A DNA stretch of 64,000 nucleotides from Mesorhizobium sp. (GCA_004020645.1 SAQL01000011.1:124001-188000), one strand, 5' to 3'. Counted from the stretch's first letter, positions 8,783-17,907 are shown. Numbers and translations are program-made. The notes: generated by a model from the sequence alone, not told the origin.

Positions 8783-9600
8783 TGGTCGACGTAGCATCGC
8801 TGATGGCGCGTCTTCCAAGACGCGCCGCCAGCAAACTTGCGGCACCGGCCACGGTCAGCGTCGACCAGGTAAAGTTCAAGGGAACCTTGATCGCCAAGGG
8901 CCTGACCAAGAGCTACAAGGGCCGCAAAGTCGTCAGCGGCGTGACGATCGGCGTGCGCGCCGGTGAGGCGGTCGGGCTGCTCGGTCCCAACGGCGCCGGC
9001 AAGACGACCTGCTTCTACATGGTCACCGGCCTTGTGCCGGTCGATGAAGGCACAATCGAAATCGACGGCTTCGATGTCACCTCGATGCCGATGTACCGCC
9101 GCGCCCGCCTCGGCATCGGCTACCTTCCGCAGGAAGCGTCGATCTTTCGCGGCTTGAGCGTCGAGCAAAACATCCGTGCCGTGCTCGAAGTGGTCGAAAA
9201 GAGCCGCAAGGAGCGCGAACGCAGTCTCGACGAACTGCTTGAGGAGTTTCACATCAGCCATCTGCGCAAGGCCCCGTCGCTGTCGCTTTCCGGCGGCGAG
9301 CGGCGCCGCCTTGAAATCGCGCGCGCACTGGCGACCCGCCCCGCATACATGCTGCTCGACGAACCTTTCGCCGGCATCGATCCGATCGCCGTCGCCGATA
9401 TCCAGCAACTCGTGCGCCATCTGACGGCGCGGGGCATCGGCGTGCTCATCACCGATCATAATGTCCGCGAGACGCTTGGCCTGATCGACCGCGCCTATAT
9501 CATCCATGCCGGCCAGGTGCTGACCCATGGCCGGGCCGATGAAGTGGTCGCAAACCCGGATGTGCGGCGGCTTTATCTCGGTGAGGGATTTACACTCTAA
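8782..9600 (+). CDS. lptB: LPS export ABC transporter ATP-binding protein LptB
   Basis: Cytoplasmic ATPase of the LptB2FG extractor. It has Walker [10 protein letters not shown] (68-76), a Q-loop YLPQEASIF, signature LSGGERRR (~170), Walker [13 protein letters not shown] (~192) and the switch histidine in LITDHNVRE. At 272 aa it is about 30 residues longer than E. coli LptB because of a basic N-terminal extension common in this group; a start further in cannot be excluded. The coupled TGATG with lptA supports this start. Confidence 0.95.
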   Translation: MVDVASLMARLPRRAASKLAAPATVSVDQVKFKGTLIAKGLTKSYKGRKVVSGVTIGVRAGEAVGLLGPNGAGKTTCFYMVTGLVPVDEGTIEIDGFDVTSMPMYRRARLGIGYLPQEASIFRGLSVEQNIRAVLEVVEKSRKERERSLDELLEEFHISHLRKAPSLSLSGGERRRLEIARALATRPAYMLLDEPFAGIDPIAVADIQQLVRHLTARGIGVLITDHNVRETLGLIDRAYIIHAGQVLTHGRADEVVANPDVRRLYLGEGFTL

Positions 9601-9790
9601 GCGGGAAAATTCCCCTCCAAGCGCGATTTTTGGCGCGAGACGAGCCTTTTTCTCCGATTTCTCGTCCAAATAACACACCGACAGGCGAGTTTTGATCGCC
9701 GTCGCCTTGACAAGCAAAAGCCGGGCCAGTTTCTATGCCCAACTCGTTCCGGCAGTCCGGGTGCGTAGACAGGGCGTTTCAAACCGAACC

Positions 9791-11317
9791 ATGGCGTTGG
9801 CGGCAAAACTACAGCTACGACAATCCCAGTCGCTGGTGATGACGCCGCAACTCATGCAGTCGATTCGGCTGCTGCAGTTCACCCACGTCGAGCTGGAACG
9901 CTTCATCGACGACGAGATCGAACGCAATCCTCTGCTCGATCGCGCCGAGCCGCAGGACGATGCCGTCAGCGACCAGGCGCAGAAGATCGATGCCGCGCCG
10001 GAAACGGCCACCGACGGCGACTGGTTCGAGAAGGAAACGGCGTGGAGCGCCGAGGCGATCTCGGAAAAGCTCGATACTTCGCTGGAAAACCTGTTTCCCG
10101 ACGACCCCGGCACCAGCGAGCGGCTCGGTCCCGACCTGACGGCCCAATGGAAATCGGCCTCCGGCAACGGTTCCGCGTCCTCGTCGGACGGCTTCGACGT
10201 CGGAGACATGGCAGCCGCCGCCATCACGCTGCGCGAGCATGTCGGCGAGCAGGTCGCGCTTGCCTTCGCCGACCCGGCAGCCCGCCTGATCGCCAGCGAA
10301 CTGGCGGATGGCCTCGATGAGGCCGGCTACATGCGCGCCGACATGGCTGAGATTGCCGCTCGTCTCGGCACCGACAGAGCGGCGGTGGCGAATGCGCTCG
10401 CAGTCTGCCAGACATTCGAGCCCGCCGGCATCTTTGCCCGCGACCTCGCCGAATGCCTGTCGCTGCAGCTTGCCGTCCGCGACCGGCTCGACCCGGCGAT
10501 GAAGGCTTTGATCGCCAATCTCGAACTCCTGGCGCGGCGCGATTTCCAGACCCTGAAACGGATTTGTGGGGTCGACGAAGAGGATCTGCTCGACATGTTG
10601 GCTGAGATACGTGCGCTCGATCCGCGCCCGGGGATGGCGTTTTCGGGCGGCGCCAGCGACGCGATCGTCGCCGACGTCGAAGTGCGGGCGGCCAATGACG
10701 GCAGCTGGTTGATCGAACTCAATCCCGAAACGCTGCCGCGCGTGCTGGTCGACCATGTCTATTTCGCCCAGGTTTCACCGCATGCGAAAAACCAGACGGA
10801 AAAGGATTTCCTGGCGGAATGCCTGCAGAACGCCAATTGGCTGACGCGCAGCCTCGACCAGCGAGCGAAGACCATCCTTAAGGTTGCCTCAGAAATCGTG
10901 CGCCAGCAGGACGCCTTCCTCGTCCATGGCGTGCGTCACCTGAAGCCGCTCAACCTGCGCACGGTAGCCGACGCCATCGGCATGCACGAATCGACCGTCA
11001 GCCGGGTCACCGCCAACAAATACATGCTGACGCCGCGCGGCGTGTTCGAACTGCGCTATTTCTTCACCGCCTCGATCGCTTCGTCGGGTGGCGGTGACGC
11101 ACATTCGTCGGAAGCGGTGCGCGACCGCATCAAGCAGTTGATCGATGAGGAGAAACCTGCCGACGTGCTTTCCGACGACGCGATTGTGGATATGTTGCGG
11201 GAAAGCGGCGTCGATATCGCCAGGCGCACGGTCGCCAAGTATCGGGAGGGCATGAATATTCCCTCGTCGGTGCAGCGGCGGCGTGAAAAACGCGCTTTGG
11301 CCAGCGCCGGACGTTGA
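9791..11317 (+). CDS. rpoN: RNA polymerase sigma-54 factor
   Basis: Sigma factor for -24/-12 promoters (nitrogen, C4-dicarboxylate and flagellar genes in rhizobia), working with AAA+ enhancer-binding proteins. The 508 aa protein has region I LQLRQSQSLVMTPQL, an acidic Q-poor region II (~55-120), the core-binding region III, the HTH LRTVADAIGMHESTVSRVT, and the RpoN box ARRTVAKYRE (about 477-486). I start at the ATG at 9791 because region I begins there; an in-frame TTG at 9692 would add 33 unconserved residues. It follows lptB by 190 bases and precedes hpf and ptsN, the standard order. Confidence 0.96.
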   Translation: MALAAKLQLRQSQSLVMTPQLMQSIRLLQFTHVELERFIDDEIERNPLLDRAEPQDDAVSDQAQKIDAAPETATDGDWFEKETAWSAEAISEKLDTSLENLFPDDPGTSERLGPDLTAQWKSASGNGSASSSDGFDVGDMAAAAITLREHVGEQVALAFADPAARLIASELADGLDEAGYMRADMAEIAARLGTDRAAVANALAVCQTFEPAGIFARDLAECLSLQLAVRDRLDPAMKALIANLELLARRDFQTLKRICGVDEEDLLDMLAEIRALDPRPGMAFSGGASDAIVADVEVRAANDGSWLIELNPETLPRVLVDHVYFAQVSPHAKNQTEKDFLAECLQNANWLTRSLDQRAKTILKVASEIVRQQDAFLVHGVRHLKPLNLRTVADAIGMHESTVSRVTANKYMLTPRGVFELRYFFTASIASSGGGDAHSSEAVRDRIKQLIDEEKPADVLSDDAIVDMLRESGVDIARRTVAKYREGMNIPSSVQRRREKRALASAGR

Positions 11318-11332
11318 TCTCCGACGGAATTT

Positions 11333-11372
11333 CCACAGCTTTCGCACTTCCCACAGCTTTCGCACTTCATTG
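11333..11372 (+). repeat. 18-bp tandem duplication followed by a hairpin
   Basis: CCACAGCTTTCGCACTTC occurs twice in perfect tandem (11333-11350 and 11351-11368). Its last bases begin a 10 bp inverted repeat, CACTTCATTG / CAATGAAGTG, with an 8-base loop. No T tract follows, so it is at most a weak terminator after rpoN. Confidence 0.8.
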
Positions 11373-11602
11373 ACAAGCCGCAATGAAGTGGCTAGAAGCC
11401 CGCCCGCATGGGACGGGCTACTGCCCGCATGCGGATGGTCCGTCACGACGTTGGCCACGGGACGGTCAAGACGGCGGCTTGTGATCAACCGGAAAGTTCG
11501 GATTTAAAATCGGCGCAAGTGACGCCGCAAAGCTTGTGCGCACAGACCACGGGTATAAACTCGGGACAGTTTGAAGCCTGAGCAAGGAAGGTCAGTTTTC
11601 AG

Positions 11603-12187
11603 ATGACACTGCGCATATCAGGAAAACACATGGACATCGGCGATGCGTTCCGTACGCGCATTAACGATCGTGTCGGAGAAGTGATCGGGAAATATTTCGA
11701 TCGGGGCTTTTCAGGGCAAATTGTAGTCGTCAAATCGGGGTCGCGCTACACGGCCGATTGCATGATCCGGCTGGATTCCGGCGCTTCGCTGCAGGCGACC
11801 GGTGAAGCCCAGGACCCGACGCTCGCTTTCGAGGCCGCGGCGGACCGCCTCGAAACCCGCCTTCGGCGCTACAAGCGTCGGCTGAAGTCACATAATTCAG
11901 GCAATGCCAATGGCGAACTCACCGACATCGCCTATACGGTGATGGCGCCGCTTGCCGATGACGACGAGGAAATACCGGAGAATTTCGCGCCAGCCATCGT
12001 CGCCGAATCAACCATGACGCTGCGGACCATGTCGGTGGCGTCAGCCGTGATCGAGCTCGACGCCAAGGACAGCCCGGTTCTCGTCTTCCGCAACGCCGGA
12101 AACGAGCATCTCAATATCGTCTATCGCCGGCCGGACGGAAATATCGGCTGGATCGACCCGTCTACGACCAAGGTCGCGCAGGGATGA
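11603..12187 (+). CDS. hpf: Ribosome hibernation promoting factor, long form
   Basis: Binds the 30S subunit in stationary phase and drives formation of inactive 100S ribosomes. The 194 aa protein has the N-terminal S30AE fold (LRISGKHMDIGDAFRTRI, ending in a basic LRRYKRRLKSH) and a C-terminal dimerisation domain (VLVFRNAGNEHLNIVYRR...GNIGWIDP), which marks the long form. It sits between rpoN and ptsN as in other Proteobacteria. The start ATG follows an AAGGAAGG ribosome site by about ten bases. Confidence 0.95.
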   Translation: MTLRISGKHMDIGDAFRTRINDRVGEVIGKYFDRGFSGQIVVVKSGSRYTADCMIRLDSGASLQATGEAQDPTLAFEAAADRLETRLRRYKRRLKSHNSGNANGELTDIAYTVMAPLADDDEEIPENFAPAIVAESTMTLRTMSVASAVIELDAKDSPVLVFRNAGNEHLNIVYRRPDGNIGWIDPSTTKVAQG

Positions 12188-12269
12188 CGGCCAAGGCCGC
12201 ACTGGGATAAGGAACCAGCCGCACGCGAGAGTGAGGGCTGCGACGGCAGGCGAACAAGGGATTTCAAGT

Positions 12270-12734
12270 ATGGATCTGAGCGATCTTATCAACGTTCCGG
12301 CAATCTTGCCGGCGTTGAAGGCGAACTCCAAGAAGCAACTGCTGCAAATGCTGTCTGAACGGGCGGCGGCGATTTCCGGCATTCCGGAACGGGAGGTGTT
12401 CGACACCATCCTGCAGCGTGAACGGCTGGGCTCGACCGGTGTCGGCAACGGCATTGCCATTCCGCATGGCAAGCTGGCCGGGGTCAAGCGGATCGCCGGG
12501 GTTTTCGCCCGGCTGGAGACGCCGGTCGATTTCGAGGCGCTGGACGACCAGCCGGTCGATCTGGTGTTCCTGCTTTTGGCGCCCGAAGGTGCCGGCGCCG
12601 ACCACCTCAAGGCGCTGTCGCGCATCGCGCGGGTGCTGCGCGACGCCGACACGGTGGCCAAAATCAGGGGCACCCGCGACGCCGCAGCGATCCACGCGCT
12701 TTTGTCGGACACGCAAGCCTCGCACGCGGCCTGA
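12270..12734 (+). CDS. ptsN: PTS IIA-like nitrogen regulatory protein
   Basis: EIIA-Ntr of the regulatory phosphotransferase system. Its phosphorylation state affects potassium uptake, carbon/nitrogen balance and, in some bacteria, KdpD activity. The 154 aa protein has the phospho-histidine motif GNGIAIPHGKL and the C-terminal EIIA fold (DLVFLLLAPEGAGADHLKAL). The ATG at 12270 was chosen because the protein proper begins MDLSDLINVPAI; the open frame upstream adds 13 unconserved codons. A hairpin follows at 12757. Confidence 0.95.
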   Translation: MDLSDLINVPAILPALKANSKKQLLQMLSERAAAISGIPEREVFDTILQRERLGSTGVGNGIAIPHGKLAGVKRIAGVFARLETPVDFEALDDQPVDLVFLLLAPEGAGADHLKALSRIARVLRDADTVAKIRGTRDAAAIHALLSDTQASHAA

Positions 12735-12756
12735 GTTTTTTGATTGAATCTGTTGA

Positions 12757-12777
12757 AGGGCCGCCGCGAGCGGCCCT
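12757..12777 (+). terminator. Hairpin after ptsN
   Basis: Perfect 8 bp inverted repeat AGGGCCGC / GCGGCCCT with a 5-base loop, 22 bases after the ptsN stop. The following GTCCGTTT has only a short T run, so this is a plausible but weak intrinsic terminator. It could also serve the convergent DUF1150 gene. Confidence 0.55.
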
Positions 12778-12809
12778 GTCCGTTTCAAACCAGATCGCTG
12801 CGCCTATTG

Positions 12810-13067
12810 TTAATGGATGGCGACGGGGATCAGGTCGTTTTCCAGGGCGCCAGCCAGCGCCCGGTCGCGAGCGTCCGAAAGCAGGATCGGCTGGCCATTG
12901 GCGGCAAACAGGGCCCACAGTTCCAGGCCGGGCGCGATTTCGCTGAGGCCCGGGAAACGGCCGCGCAGATCGTCACTCGACACTTTCCTGAGATAGGCGA
13001 CCGAGCCTTCGCCGAGATGGGCGAATTCGCCGCTGGTCATGATAAGATTTTCGTCAGTTCTGGTCAT
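12810..13067 (-). CDS. DUF1150 family protein
   Basis: Small acidic protein of 85 aa with the conserved LGEGSVAYLRKV near residue 18 and LWALFAANGQPILLSDAR near residue 50, as in DUF1150. The family is limited to alphaproteobacteria and commonly sits beside a small heat-shock gene, as here (63 bases downstream of Hsp20). Molecular function is not known. Confidence 0.85.
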   Translation of the reverse strand: MTRTDENLIMTSGEFAHLGEGSVAYLRKVSSDDLRGRFPGLSEIAPGLELWALFAANGQPILLSDARDRALAGALENDLIPVAIH

Positions 13068-13130
13068 TTAAGCCTCCTTGTCGCGAGGACGCCGCTCTAG
13101 GCCGCCTCGCATGAGAGCCATCGGTAAAGA

Positions 13131-13556
13131 TCAGTCTTTCACCGATATGTTTATTTTCCGTACCAGCCGTTCGGACTCGGGCCGGTCGAGATCGATCGAC
13201 AAAAGCCCGTTCCTCAGCTCCGCGGTGATCACCCGCATGCCGTCGGCCAGCACGAAACAGCGCTGGAACTGGCGCGCGGCAATGCCGCGATGAAGAAATT
13301 CGCGCTCGGTATCGTCGTTCTGACGGCCGCGCACGACCAACTGGTTCTCCTCCGTGGTCACATCGAGATCGTTCTCGGCGAACCCGGCAACAGCGAGTGT
13401 GATACGCAGCCTTTCGGCCTTGCCGTCGGCACCGCTTAGGCGCTCGATGTTATAGGGAGGGTAGCTGTCACCCGACTTCGCCAGACGCTCCAGGGTCTTT
13501 TCCATGGCGTCGAAACCCAGGAGAAGCGGGCTGGAAAAAGGCGTCATTCGGCTCAT
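13131..13556 (-). CDS. Small heat-shock protein, Hsp20/IbpA family
   Basis: ATP-independent holdase chaperone, 141 aa. The alpha-crystallin domain runs from about residue 35 (YPPYNIERL) through AVAGFAENDLDVTTEENQLVVRG to the GLLSIDL strand; the C-terminus is short (RKINISVKD). I place the start at the ATG at 13554-13556 (MSRMTPFSSPLL), typical of the rhizobial IbpA class. It is probably co-transcribed with the DUF1150 gene. No ROSE-type RNA thermometer could be confirmed by eye in the short upstream region. Confidence 0.92.
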   Translation of the reverse strand: MSRMTPFSSPLLLGFDAMEKTLERLAKSGDSYPPYNIERLSGADGKAERLRITLAVAGFAENDLDVTTEENQLVVRGRQNDDTEREFLHRGIAARQFQRCFVLADGMRVITAELRNGLLSIDLDRPESERLVRKINISVKD

Positions 13557-13699
13557 GTTACATTGTCCTCTCAAGAGCGACATAAAGTGGAAAAACCCAG
13601 ATGGCATTTTTCCCGATGGTCTTGATATGGTCCGCCCCGCGGTCAAGTTCAAGCCGTCAAAAGCCCCGCCCAAAAAGACTCCCCAAACAAGGAATTGAA

Positions 13700-14641
13700 A
13701 TGCCCCTATCCCGCAAGATCATCATCGACACGGATCCCGGCCAGGATGATGCCGTCGCCATATTGCTGGCGCTTGGCAGCGCCGAGCTGGAGATCGTCGG
13801 CATGACCGCCGTCGCCGGCAACGTGCCGCTGAGGCTCACTGAAAAGAATGCACGCAAGATCTGCGAACTGGCCGGCAGGTCTGACATCAAGGTCTATGCC
13901 GGCGCCATCCGGCCGCTGGCGCGCGAACTGGTTACCGCCGAGGAGGTGCATGGCGAGACCGGTCTCAACGGACCGCAATTGCCCGAACCGACAATGAAGC
14001 TGCAGGACCAGTATGCGGTGGATTTCATCGTCGAGACACTGATGAAGGAAGAGAGCGGCACGATCACGCTCTGCGCGCTCGGACCGCTCACCAACGTTGC
14101 GCTGGCGCTTATCCGCGAGCCGAAGATCGCGCCGCGCATCAAGGAAATCGTGCTGATGGGCGGCGGCTTCTTCGAAGGCGGCAACGTCACGCCGACCGCC
14201 GAATTCAACATCTATGTCGACCCGCATGCCGCCGACGTCGTGTTCAAATCCGGAATCCCGATCGTCATGATGCCGCTCGACGTCACCCACAAGGCGCTGA
14301 CCACCGCCAAGCGGACCCAGGCCTTCCGAAAGCTCGGCACCAGGGTCGGCACGGCTACGACGGAGATGCTGGAATTCTTCGAGCGCTTCGACGAGGAGAA
14401 ATACGGTACCGATGGCGGTCCGCTGCACGACCCTTGCGTCATCGCCTATCTGTTGAGGCCGGAGCTATTCAGGGGCCGCAACTGCAACGTCACCGTGGAA
14501 ACCGCCTCGGAGCTCACTATGGGCATGACCGTGATCGACTGGTGGGGCGTGACCAAGCGACCGAACAACGCCATGGTGATGCGCGACATCGACCATGATG
14601 CGTTTTTCGCATTGCTGCTGGAAAGGCTGGGGCGGCTTTAG
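13700..14641 (+). CDS. Inosine/uridine-preferring nucleoside hydrolase
   Basis: Hydrolyses ribonucleosides to ribose and base. The 313 aa protein carries the N-terminal calcium-binding aspartate cluster DTDPGQDDA (10-18), FNIYVDPHAADVV in the middle, and a C-terminal DPC/Asp segment (GPLHDPCVIAYLL) that holds the remaining metal ligand. The ATG at 13700 has an AAGGA site. It is divergent from the Hsp20 gene. Ribokinase (16.9 kb) and the nucleoside ABC system (59-64 kb) are in the same window, so a ribonucleoside salvage role fits, though they are separate transcription units. Confidence 0.93.
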   Translation: MPLSRKIIIDTDPGQDDAVAILLALGSAELEIVGMTAVAGNVPLRLTEKNARKICELAGRSDIKVYAGAIRPLARELVTAEEVHGETGLNGPQLPEPTMKLQDQYAVDFIVETLMKEESGTITLCALGPLTNVALALIREPKIAPRIKEIVLMGGGFFEGGNVTPTAEFNIYVDPHAADVVFKSGIPIVMMPLDVTHKALTTAKRTQAFRKLGTRVGTATTEMLEFFERFDEEKYGTDGGPLHDPCVIAYLLRPELFRGRNCNVTVETASELTMGMTVIDWWGVTKRPNNAMVMRDIDHDAFFALLLERLGRL

Positions 14642-14647
14642 GGCTTC

Positions 14648-14685
14648 TTCCTTCCCCCCTTGTGGGCCCACAAGGGGGGAAGGAA
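14648..14685. terminator. Perfect 38-bp palindrome between convergent genes
   Basis: TTCCTTCCCCCCTTGTGGG is followed at once by its exact reverse complement, with no spacer. It lies between the nucleoside hydrolase stop and the stop of the convergent LysE-type gene. Either strand gives a strong stem, so it is best read as a bidirectional terminator; the A/T at the ends is short. Confidence 0.75.
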
Positions 14686-14693
14686 AGGTGCCC

Positions 14694-15308
14694 TCACTTC
14701 GCCTTTGAAAACGCCAGCCACAGACCGCCGCCGATCAGGAAACTGCCGCTGATTCTGGACATGAGCTTGATGCGGCCGGCCGAGAGCAGGCGTCCGACGC
14801 GGCCGGCGGCGAGCGCGAAGGTCGAATCCGACACGGCGGCGAAGATCAGAGCGGTGAGACCCATGACGACGATCTGCAACGCGTAGTTGCCTTCAGGGGC
14901 GATGAACTGCGGAAAGAAGGCGCCGAAGAACACCAGCGTCTTGGGATTGCTGATCGCCACCAGCAGGCCTTGCAGGAAGAAGCCGCCGCGCGGTGTCTTC
15001 GCCGATCCGTCGGCGTTCAGCTTGCCCTTGGAGCGGAACATCTGCACACCCATCCAGATCAGATAGGCAGCGCCGATCAGCCTGACCCATTCGAACCAAT
15101 GGCCCATTCCCGCGATCAGCGAGGTCAATCCGATGCCGACGATGGCGATCATGATGGCCAGCCCTGCCTGCGTGCCGGCGACATTGGCGAGGCCGGCGCG
15201 GGAGCCATGGCGGATGCTGTTGGCGATGATCAGCGTGACGGTCGGTCCAGGCACCAGGACAATGACGATACAGGCAACGACATAGGTAGCGTAGAGTTCC
15301 AGCGACAT
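14694..15308 (-). CDS. LysE-family amino-acid exporter
   Basis: Inner-membrane exporter of 204 aa with about six hydrophobic segments. The LysE/RhtB signatures are present: IVLVPGPTVTLIIANSIRHG near residue 16, AYLIWMGVQMFRS near 80, and LLVAISNPKTLVFFGAFFPQF near 110. Likely substrates are amino acids or homoserine lactones; not resolved here. The ATG at 15306-15308 (MSLELYATY) was chosen over a longer frame. Confidence 0.9.
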   Translation of the reverse strand: MSLELYATYVVACIVIVLVPGPTVTLIIANSIRHGSRAGLANVAGTQAGLAIMIAIVGIGLTSLIAGMGHWFEWVRLIGAAYLIWMGVQMFRSKGKLNADGSAKTPRGGFFLQGLLVAISNPKTLVFFGAFFPQFIAPEGNYALQIVVMGLTALIFAAVSDSTFALAAGRVGRLLSAGRIKLMSRISGSFLIGGGLWLAFSKAK

Positions 15309-15416
15309 GGTTTTCCTCGACAATATGCGGCTTGCGACGCGGCCGACCGCGATCAATGCATGACAGTAACGCCGGTGCAAGCCGGCAGGATAGTTGCTGG
15401 CGGCCTTGACCTGGAT

Positions 15417-16865
15417 TTAAGCTCCGGTCTGCCACGGCAGCGTCGTCTCGTAGGCTGCCGCTGCTCTCAACACGGCCATGTCGCCGCGCGGCCGCCCGAT
15501 CAGTTGCATGCCCATCGGCCTGCCTCTGGCATCGAAGCCCGCCGGTACGTTGACCGCCGGGCAGCCGCCAAGCGTGGCGAACGCTGAAACCTGCATCCAG
15601 CGGTGATAGCTGTCCATGGGACGCCCGGCCACTTGCGTCGGCCAGTGGGTGGAAACCTCGAAGGGGAAGACCTGCGCAGTCGGCAGTGCGACGAGGTCGA
15701 AGCGGTCAAAGAGCGACAGCAGGGTCTTGTGCCAGGACGAGCGCCTCACCGTGGCGGCGTGGATGTGCGGCGCCGTGAGCTGCAGCGCCTGTTCCACCTC
15801 CCACACGGCCTCCGGCTTCAGAAGACTGCGTTTCAAGGGATCGTCGTAATGCGCCTTGAGCGCGCAACCGCTGCTCGCCTGGCGCAGCGTCACAAAGGCC
15901 TGCCACAGCGCTTCGAAGTCGAAATCCGGCACCAGCGCTTCGGTCTGAAAGGATACATCGGCGAATCGGCCGAGCGCGGCCTCGCAAAGACTAGGGATGC
16001 CGGGTTCGAGCGGCAGATGGCCGCCGAGATCGCCGAACCAGGCGATGCGGCCGCCGGCGGTTGCCGTTTGCAGTCCCTGTAGGAAGCAGCCCTGCTTGTG
16101 ATGCGAGAGCGGCGCGCGAGGGTCGTAGCCGGCCTGCTCGTCGAGCAGCAGCGCCATGTCGCGGACGCTGCGGCCCATCGGACCATCGACGCCCATCTGC
16201 GCATGAAACACGTCAAGATCCGGGCCGGCCGGCACAAGTCCCTGCGAGGGACGGAATCCATAGACATTGTTGTAGGCGGCCGGGTTGCGCAGCGAGCCGC
16301 CAAAGTCGCTGCCGTCGGCGACAGGAACCATGTCGAGCGCCAGCGCGACCGCCGCGCCGCCGCTCGAACCGCCGGCGGTCAAGGCCGGGTCGAAAGCATT
16401 GAGCGTCGGGCCGAACACGGTGTTGTAGGTGTTGGAGCCAAGGCCGAATTCGGGAACGTTGGTTTTGCCGATGATGATGGCGCTGGCCTTGCGGATGCGC
16501 TCGACGAAGAAATCATCCTCTTGCGGCACGAAATCGGCGAAGATCGGCGAGCCGAAGCTGGTTCTGAGGCCCTTGGTCTGCGCGAGATCCTTGATGGCGA
16601 TCGGCAGGCCGAACAGGGGGCCGGCATGCCCTGCACGCGCCAGATGCGCGTCCGCTTTGTCGGCCTCCTGCAGGATGTCGGCACGGTCGCGTAGTGAGAC
16701 GATGGCGTTGACCAGCGGGTTCACCGCTTCGATCCGGTCGAGGAATGCCGCCACCACCTCGCGCACGGACAGCTGCCGGAGCCTGATCGCGTCGGCAAGG
16801 TCCACGGCGGACAGGCGGCATATATCGCCGGCAGGCGGCACGGCATGTTTCGTGGCCGGGCGCAT
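15417..16865 (-). CDS. Amidase (amidase-signature family)
   Basis: Cytosolic amidohydrolase of 482 aa with the Lys-Ser-Ser triad clearly spaced as in the family: K92 (AIKDLAQ), S167 (AGGSSGGA) and S191 (GSDFGGSLRNPA). The glycine/serine-rich signature is complete. It is too divergent from GatA context (no gatB or gatC nearby) to be the tRNA amidotransferase. The start at 16863-16865 lies 5 bases below the ribokinase stop, so the two form an operon; the link between amide hydrolysis and ribose phosphorylation is unclear. Substrate unknown. Confidence 0.9.
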   Translation of the reverse strand: MRPATKHAVPPAGDICRLSAVDLADAIRLRQLSVREVVAAFLDRIEAVNPLVNAIVSLRDRADILQEADKADAHLARAGHAGPLFGLPIAIKDLAQTKGLRTSFGSPIFADFVPQEDDFFVERIRKASAIIIGKTNVPEFGLGSNTYNTVFGPTLNAFDPALTAGGSSGGAAVALALDMVPVADGSDFGGSLRNPAAYNNVYGFRPSQGLVPAGPDLDVFHAQMGVDGPMGRSVRDMALLLDEQAGYDPRAPLSHHKQGCFLQGLQTATAGGRIAWFGDLGGHLPLEPGIPSLCEAALGRFADVSFQTEALVPDFDFEALWQAFVTLRQASSGCALKAHYDDPLKRSLLKPEAVWEVEQALQLTAPHIHAATVRRSSWHKTLLSLFDRFDLVALPTAQVFPFEVSTHWPTQVAGRPMDSYHRWMQVSAFATLGGCPAVNVPAGFDARGRPMGMQLIGRPRGDMAVLRAAAAYETTLPWQTGA

Positions 16866-16870
16866 GGCTC

Positions 16871-17782
16871 TCACCCAGCTGGCGGATTTTGGAGCGCCGC
16901 GTCGACGTCCTTCGCCAGCGGGATCGCCGGCTGGGCGCCGGGCTTCAGGCAAGCGAGCGAACCAGCGGCTGCAGCACGGGCGAGCGCCTGATCGAGCGGC
17001 AGGCCCGACGACAGCCCGGCGGCGAAATAGCCGCAAAACGTGTCGCCGGCGCCGACCGTGTCGACCGGCGTGATCTTCAGCGCCGGAACCATCAGAAGAT
17101 CGGCTGGCGTGGCAGCCAGAACGCCGTCGCCGCCGAGTGTGACGACAATTGTGCGGCCGGTCTTCCCGGCGTAATCGCGCATCCGCGCCGGGCGATCACG
17201 GCCGCTCAGCGACAGCGCCTCACCATAGAGGTCGAATTCGGTCTCGTTGGCGACGACATAGTCGGCCTTGCCGAGGAAGGCGGCCGCCTCGCCACGGAAT
17301 GGTGCCGTGTTGAGCACACTGACCGCGCCTGCCGCCCGGGCCGCGTCCAGTGCTGCATCGACAGTCTGCAGTGGGATCTCTTGCTGCAGGAGCACGACAT
17401 CGCCGTTTTTCAGGAAGGCTTTGGAAAGGTCGCCTGTCACGACCGAATCATTGGCGCCCGGCACCACGGCAATGACGTTCTCGCCGTCGTCGGCGACCAT
17501 GATCAATGCCGTGCCGGTCGAGGCGAAGGTTTCGCCGACACCGGACAGGTCGATCTTGCCGTCCCGCAGCAGCGCCAGCGCTTCAGTGGCGAAATTGTCC
17601 TTGCCGACCGCGCCGACCATGCGCACCTTGGCACCGGCGCGCGCGGCGGCCAGGGCCTGGTTGGCGCCCTTGCCGCCGGGTGCGGTGGTAAAGCCAGAGC
17701 CCCGAACCGTCTCGCCCGGTGCGGGCAAGCGGTCGACATTGGCGATGAGGTCAAGGTTGATCGAGCCGATAACGATGATCAA
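16871..17782 (-). CDS. rbsK: Ribokinase (PfkB family)
   Basis: Phosphorylates D-ribose at O5. The 303 aa protein has the PfkB N-terminal motif GSGFTTAPGGKGANQALAAA (about 31-50) and the C-terminal signature PVDTVGAGDTFCGYFAAGL with the catalytic Asp in GAGD. The start is a TTG at 17780-17782 with a strong AGGGAGG site upstream, giving MIIVIGSINLDLIA, the usual ribokinase N-terminus. It is followed closely by the amidase gene; no ribose transporter is next to it. Confidence 0.9.
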   Translation of the reverse strand: MIIVIGSINLDLIANVDRLPAPGETVRGSGFTTAPGGKGANQALAAARAGAKVRMVGAVGKDNFATEALALLRDGKIDLSGVGETFASTGTALIMVADDGENVIAVVPGANDSVVTGDLSKAFLKNGDVVLLQQEIPLQTVDAALDAARAAGAVSVLNTAPFRGEAAAFLGKADYVVANETEFDLYGEALSLSGRDRPARMRDYAGKTGRTIVVTLGGDGVLAATPADLLMVPALKITPVDTVGAGDTFCGYFAAGLSSGLPLDQALARAAAAGSLACLKPGAQPAIPLAKDVDAALQNPPAG

Positions 17783-17800
17783 GTGGTGCCTCCCTGCTGA

Positions 17801-17907
17801 CGCATCGTGCTTTCCGAAAATCGGAATCGATTTTCAGAAAGCACGATGCGTAGAATTAAAGTGTTAGAGCGTACTTTGTGCGTCCGAATGGACGCACGTC
17901 GCTCTAA
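17801..17907 (+). repeat. Dispersed double-hairpin element, copy B (best preserved)
   Basis: Two hairpins in tandem. The first (17801-17850) has 23 bp arms with one mismatch, beginning CGCATCGTGCTTTC and ending GAAAGCACGATGCG. The second (17864-17907) pairs TTAGAGCG / CGCTCTAA and TGTGCGTCC / GGACGCAC around a GAAT loop. Related sequence occurs at 5331-5418 and, inverted, at 60868-60960. It lies between the ribokinase and Ada-type genes. Confidence 0.88.

Noticed and set aside
9692..9790. N-terminal extension of RpoN from a TTG codon
   Set aside because: The 33 extra residues precede the conserved region I and have no ribosome site; the ATG at 9791 is the normal start.
15417..16865. GatA subunit of the glutamyl-tRNA amidotransferase
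   Set aside because: The catalytic triad fits the whole amidase family, but there is no gatB/gatC context and the C-terminal part does not read like GatA.
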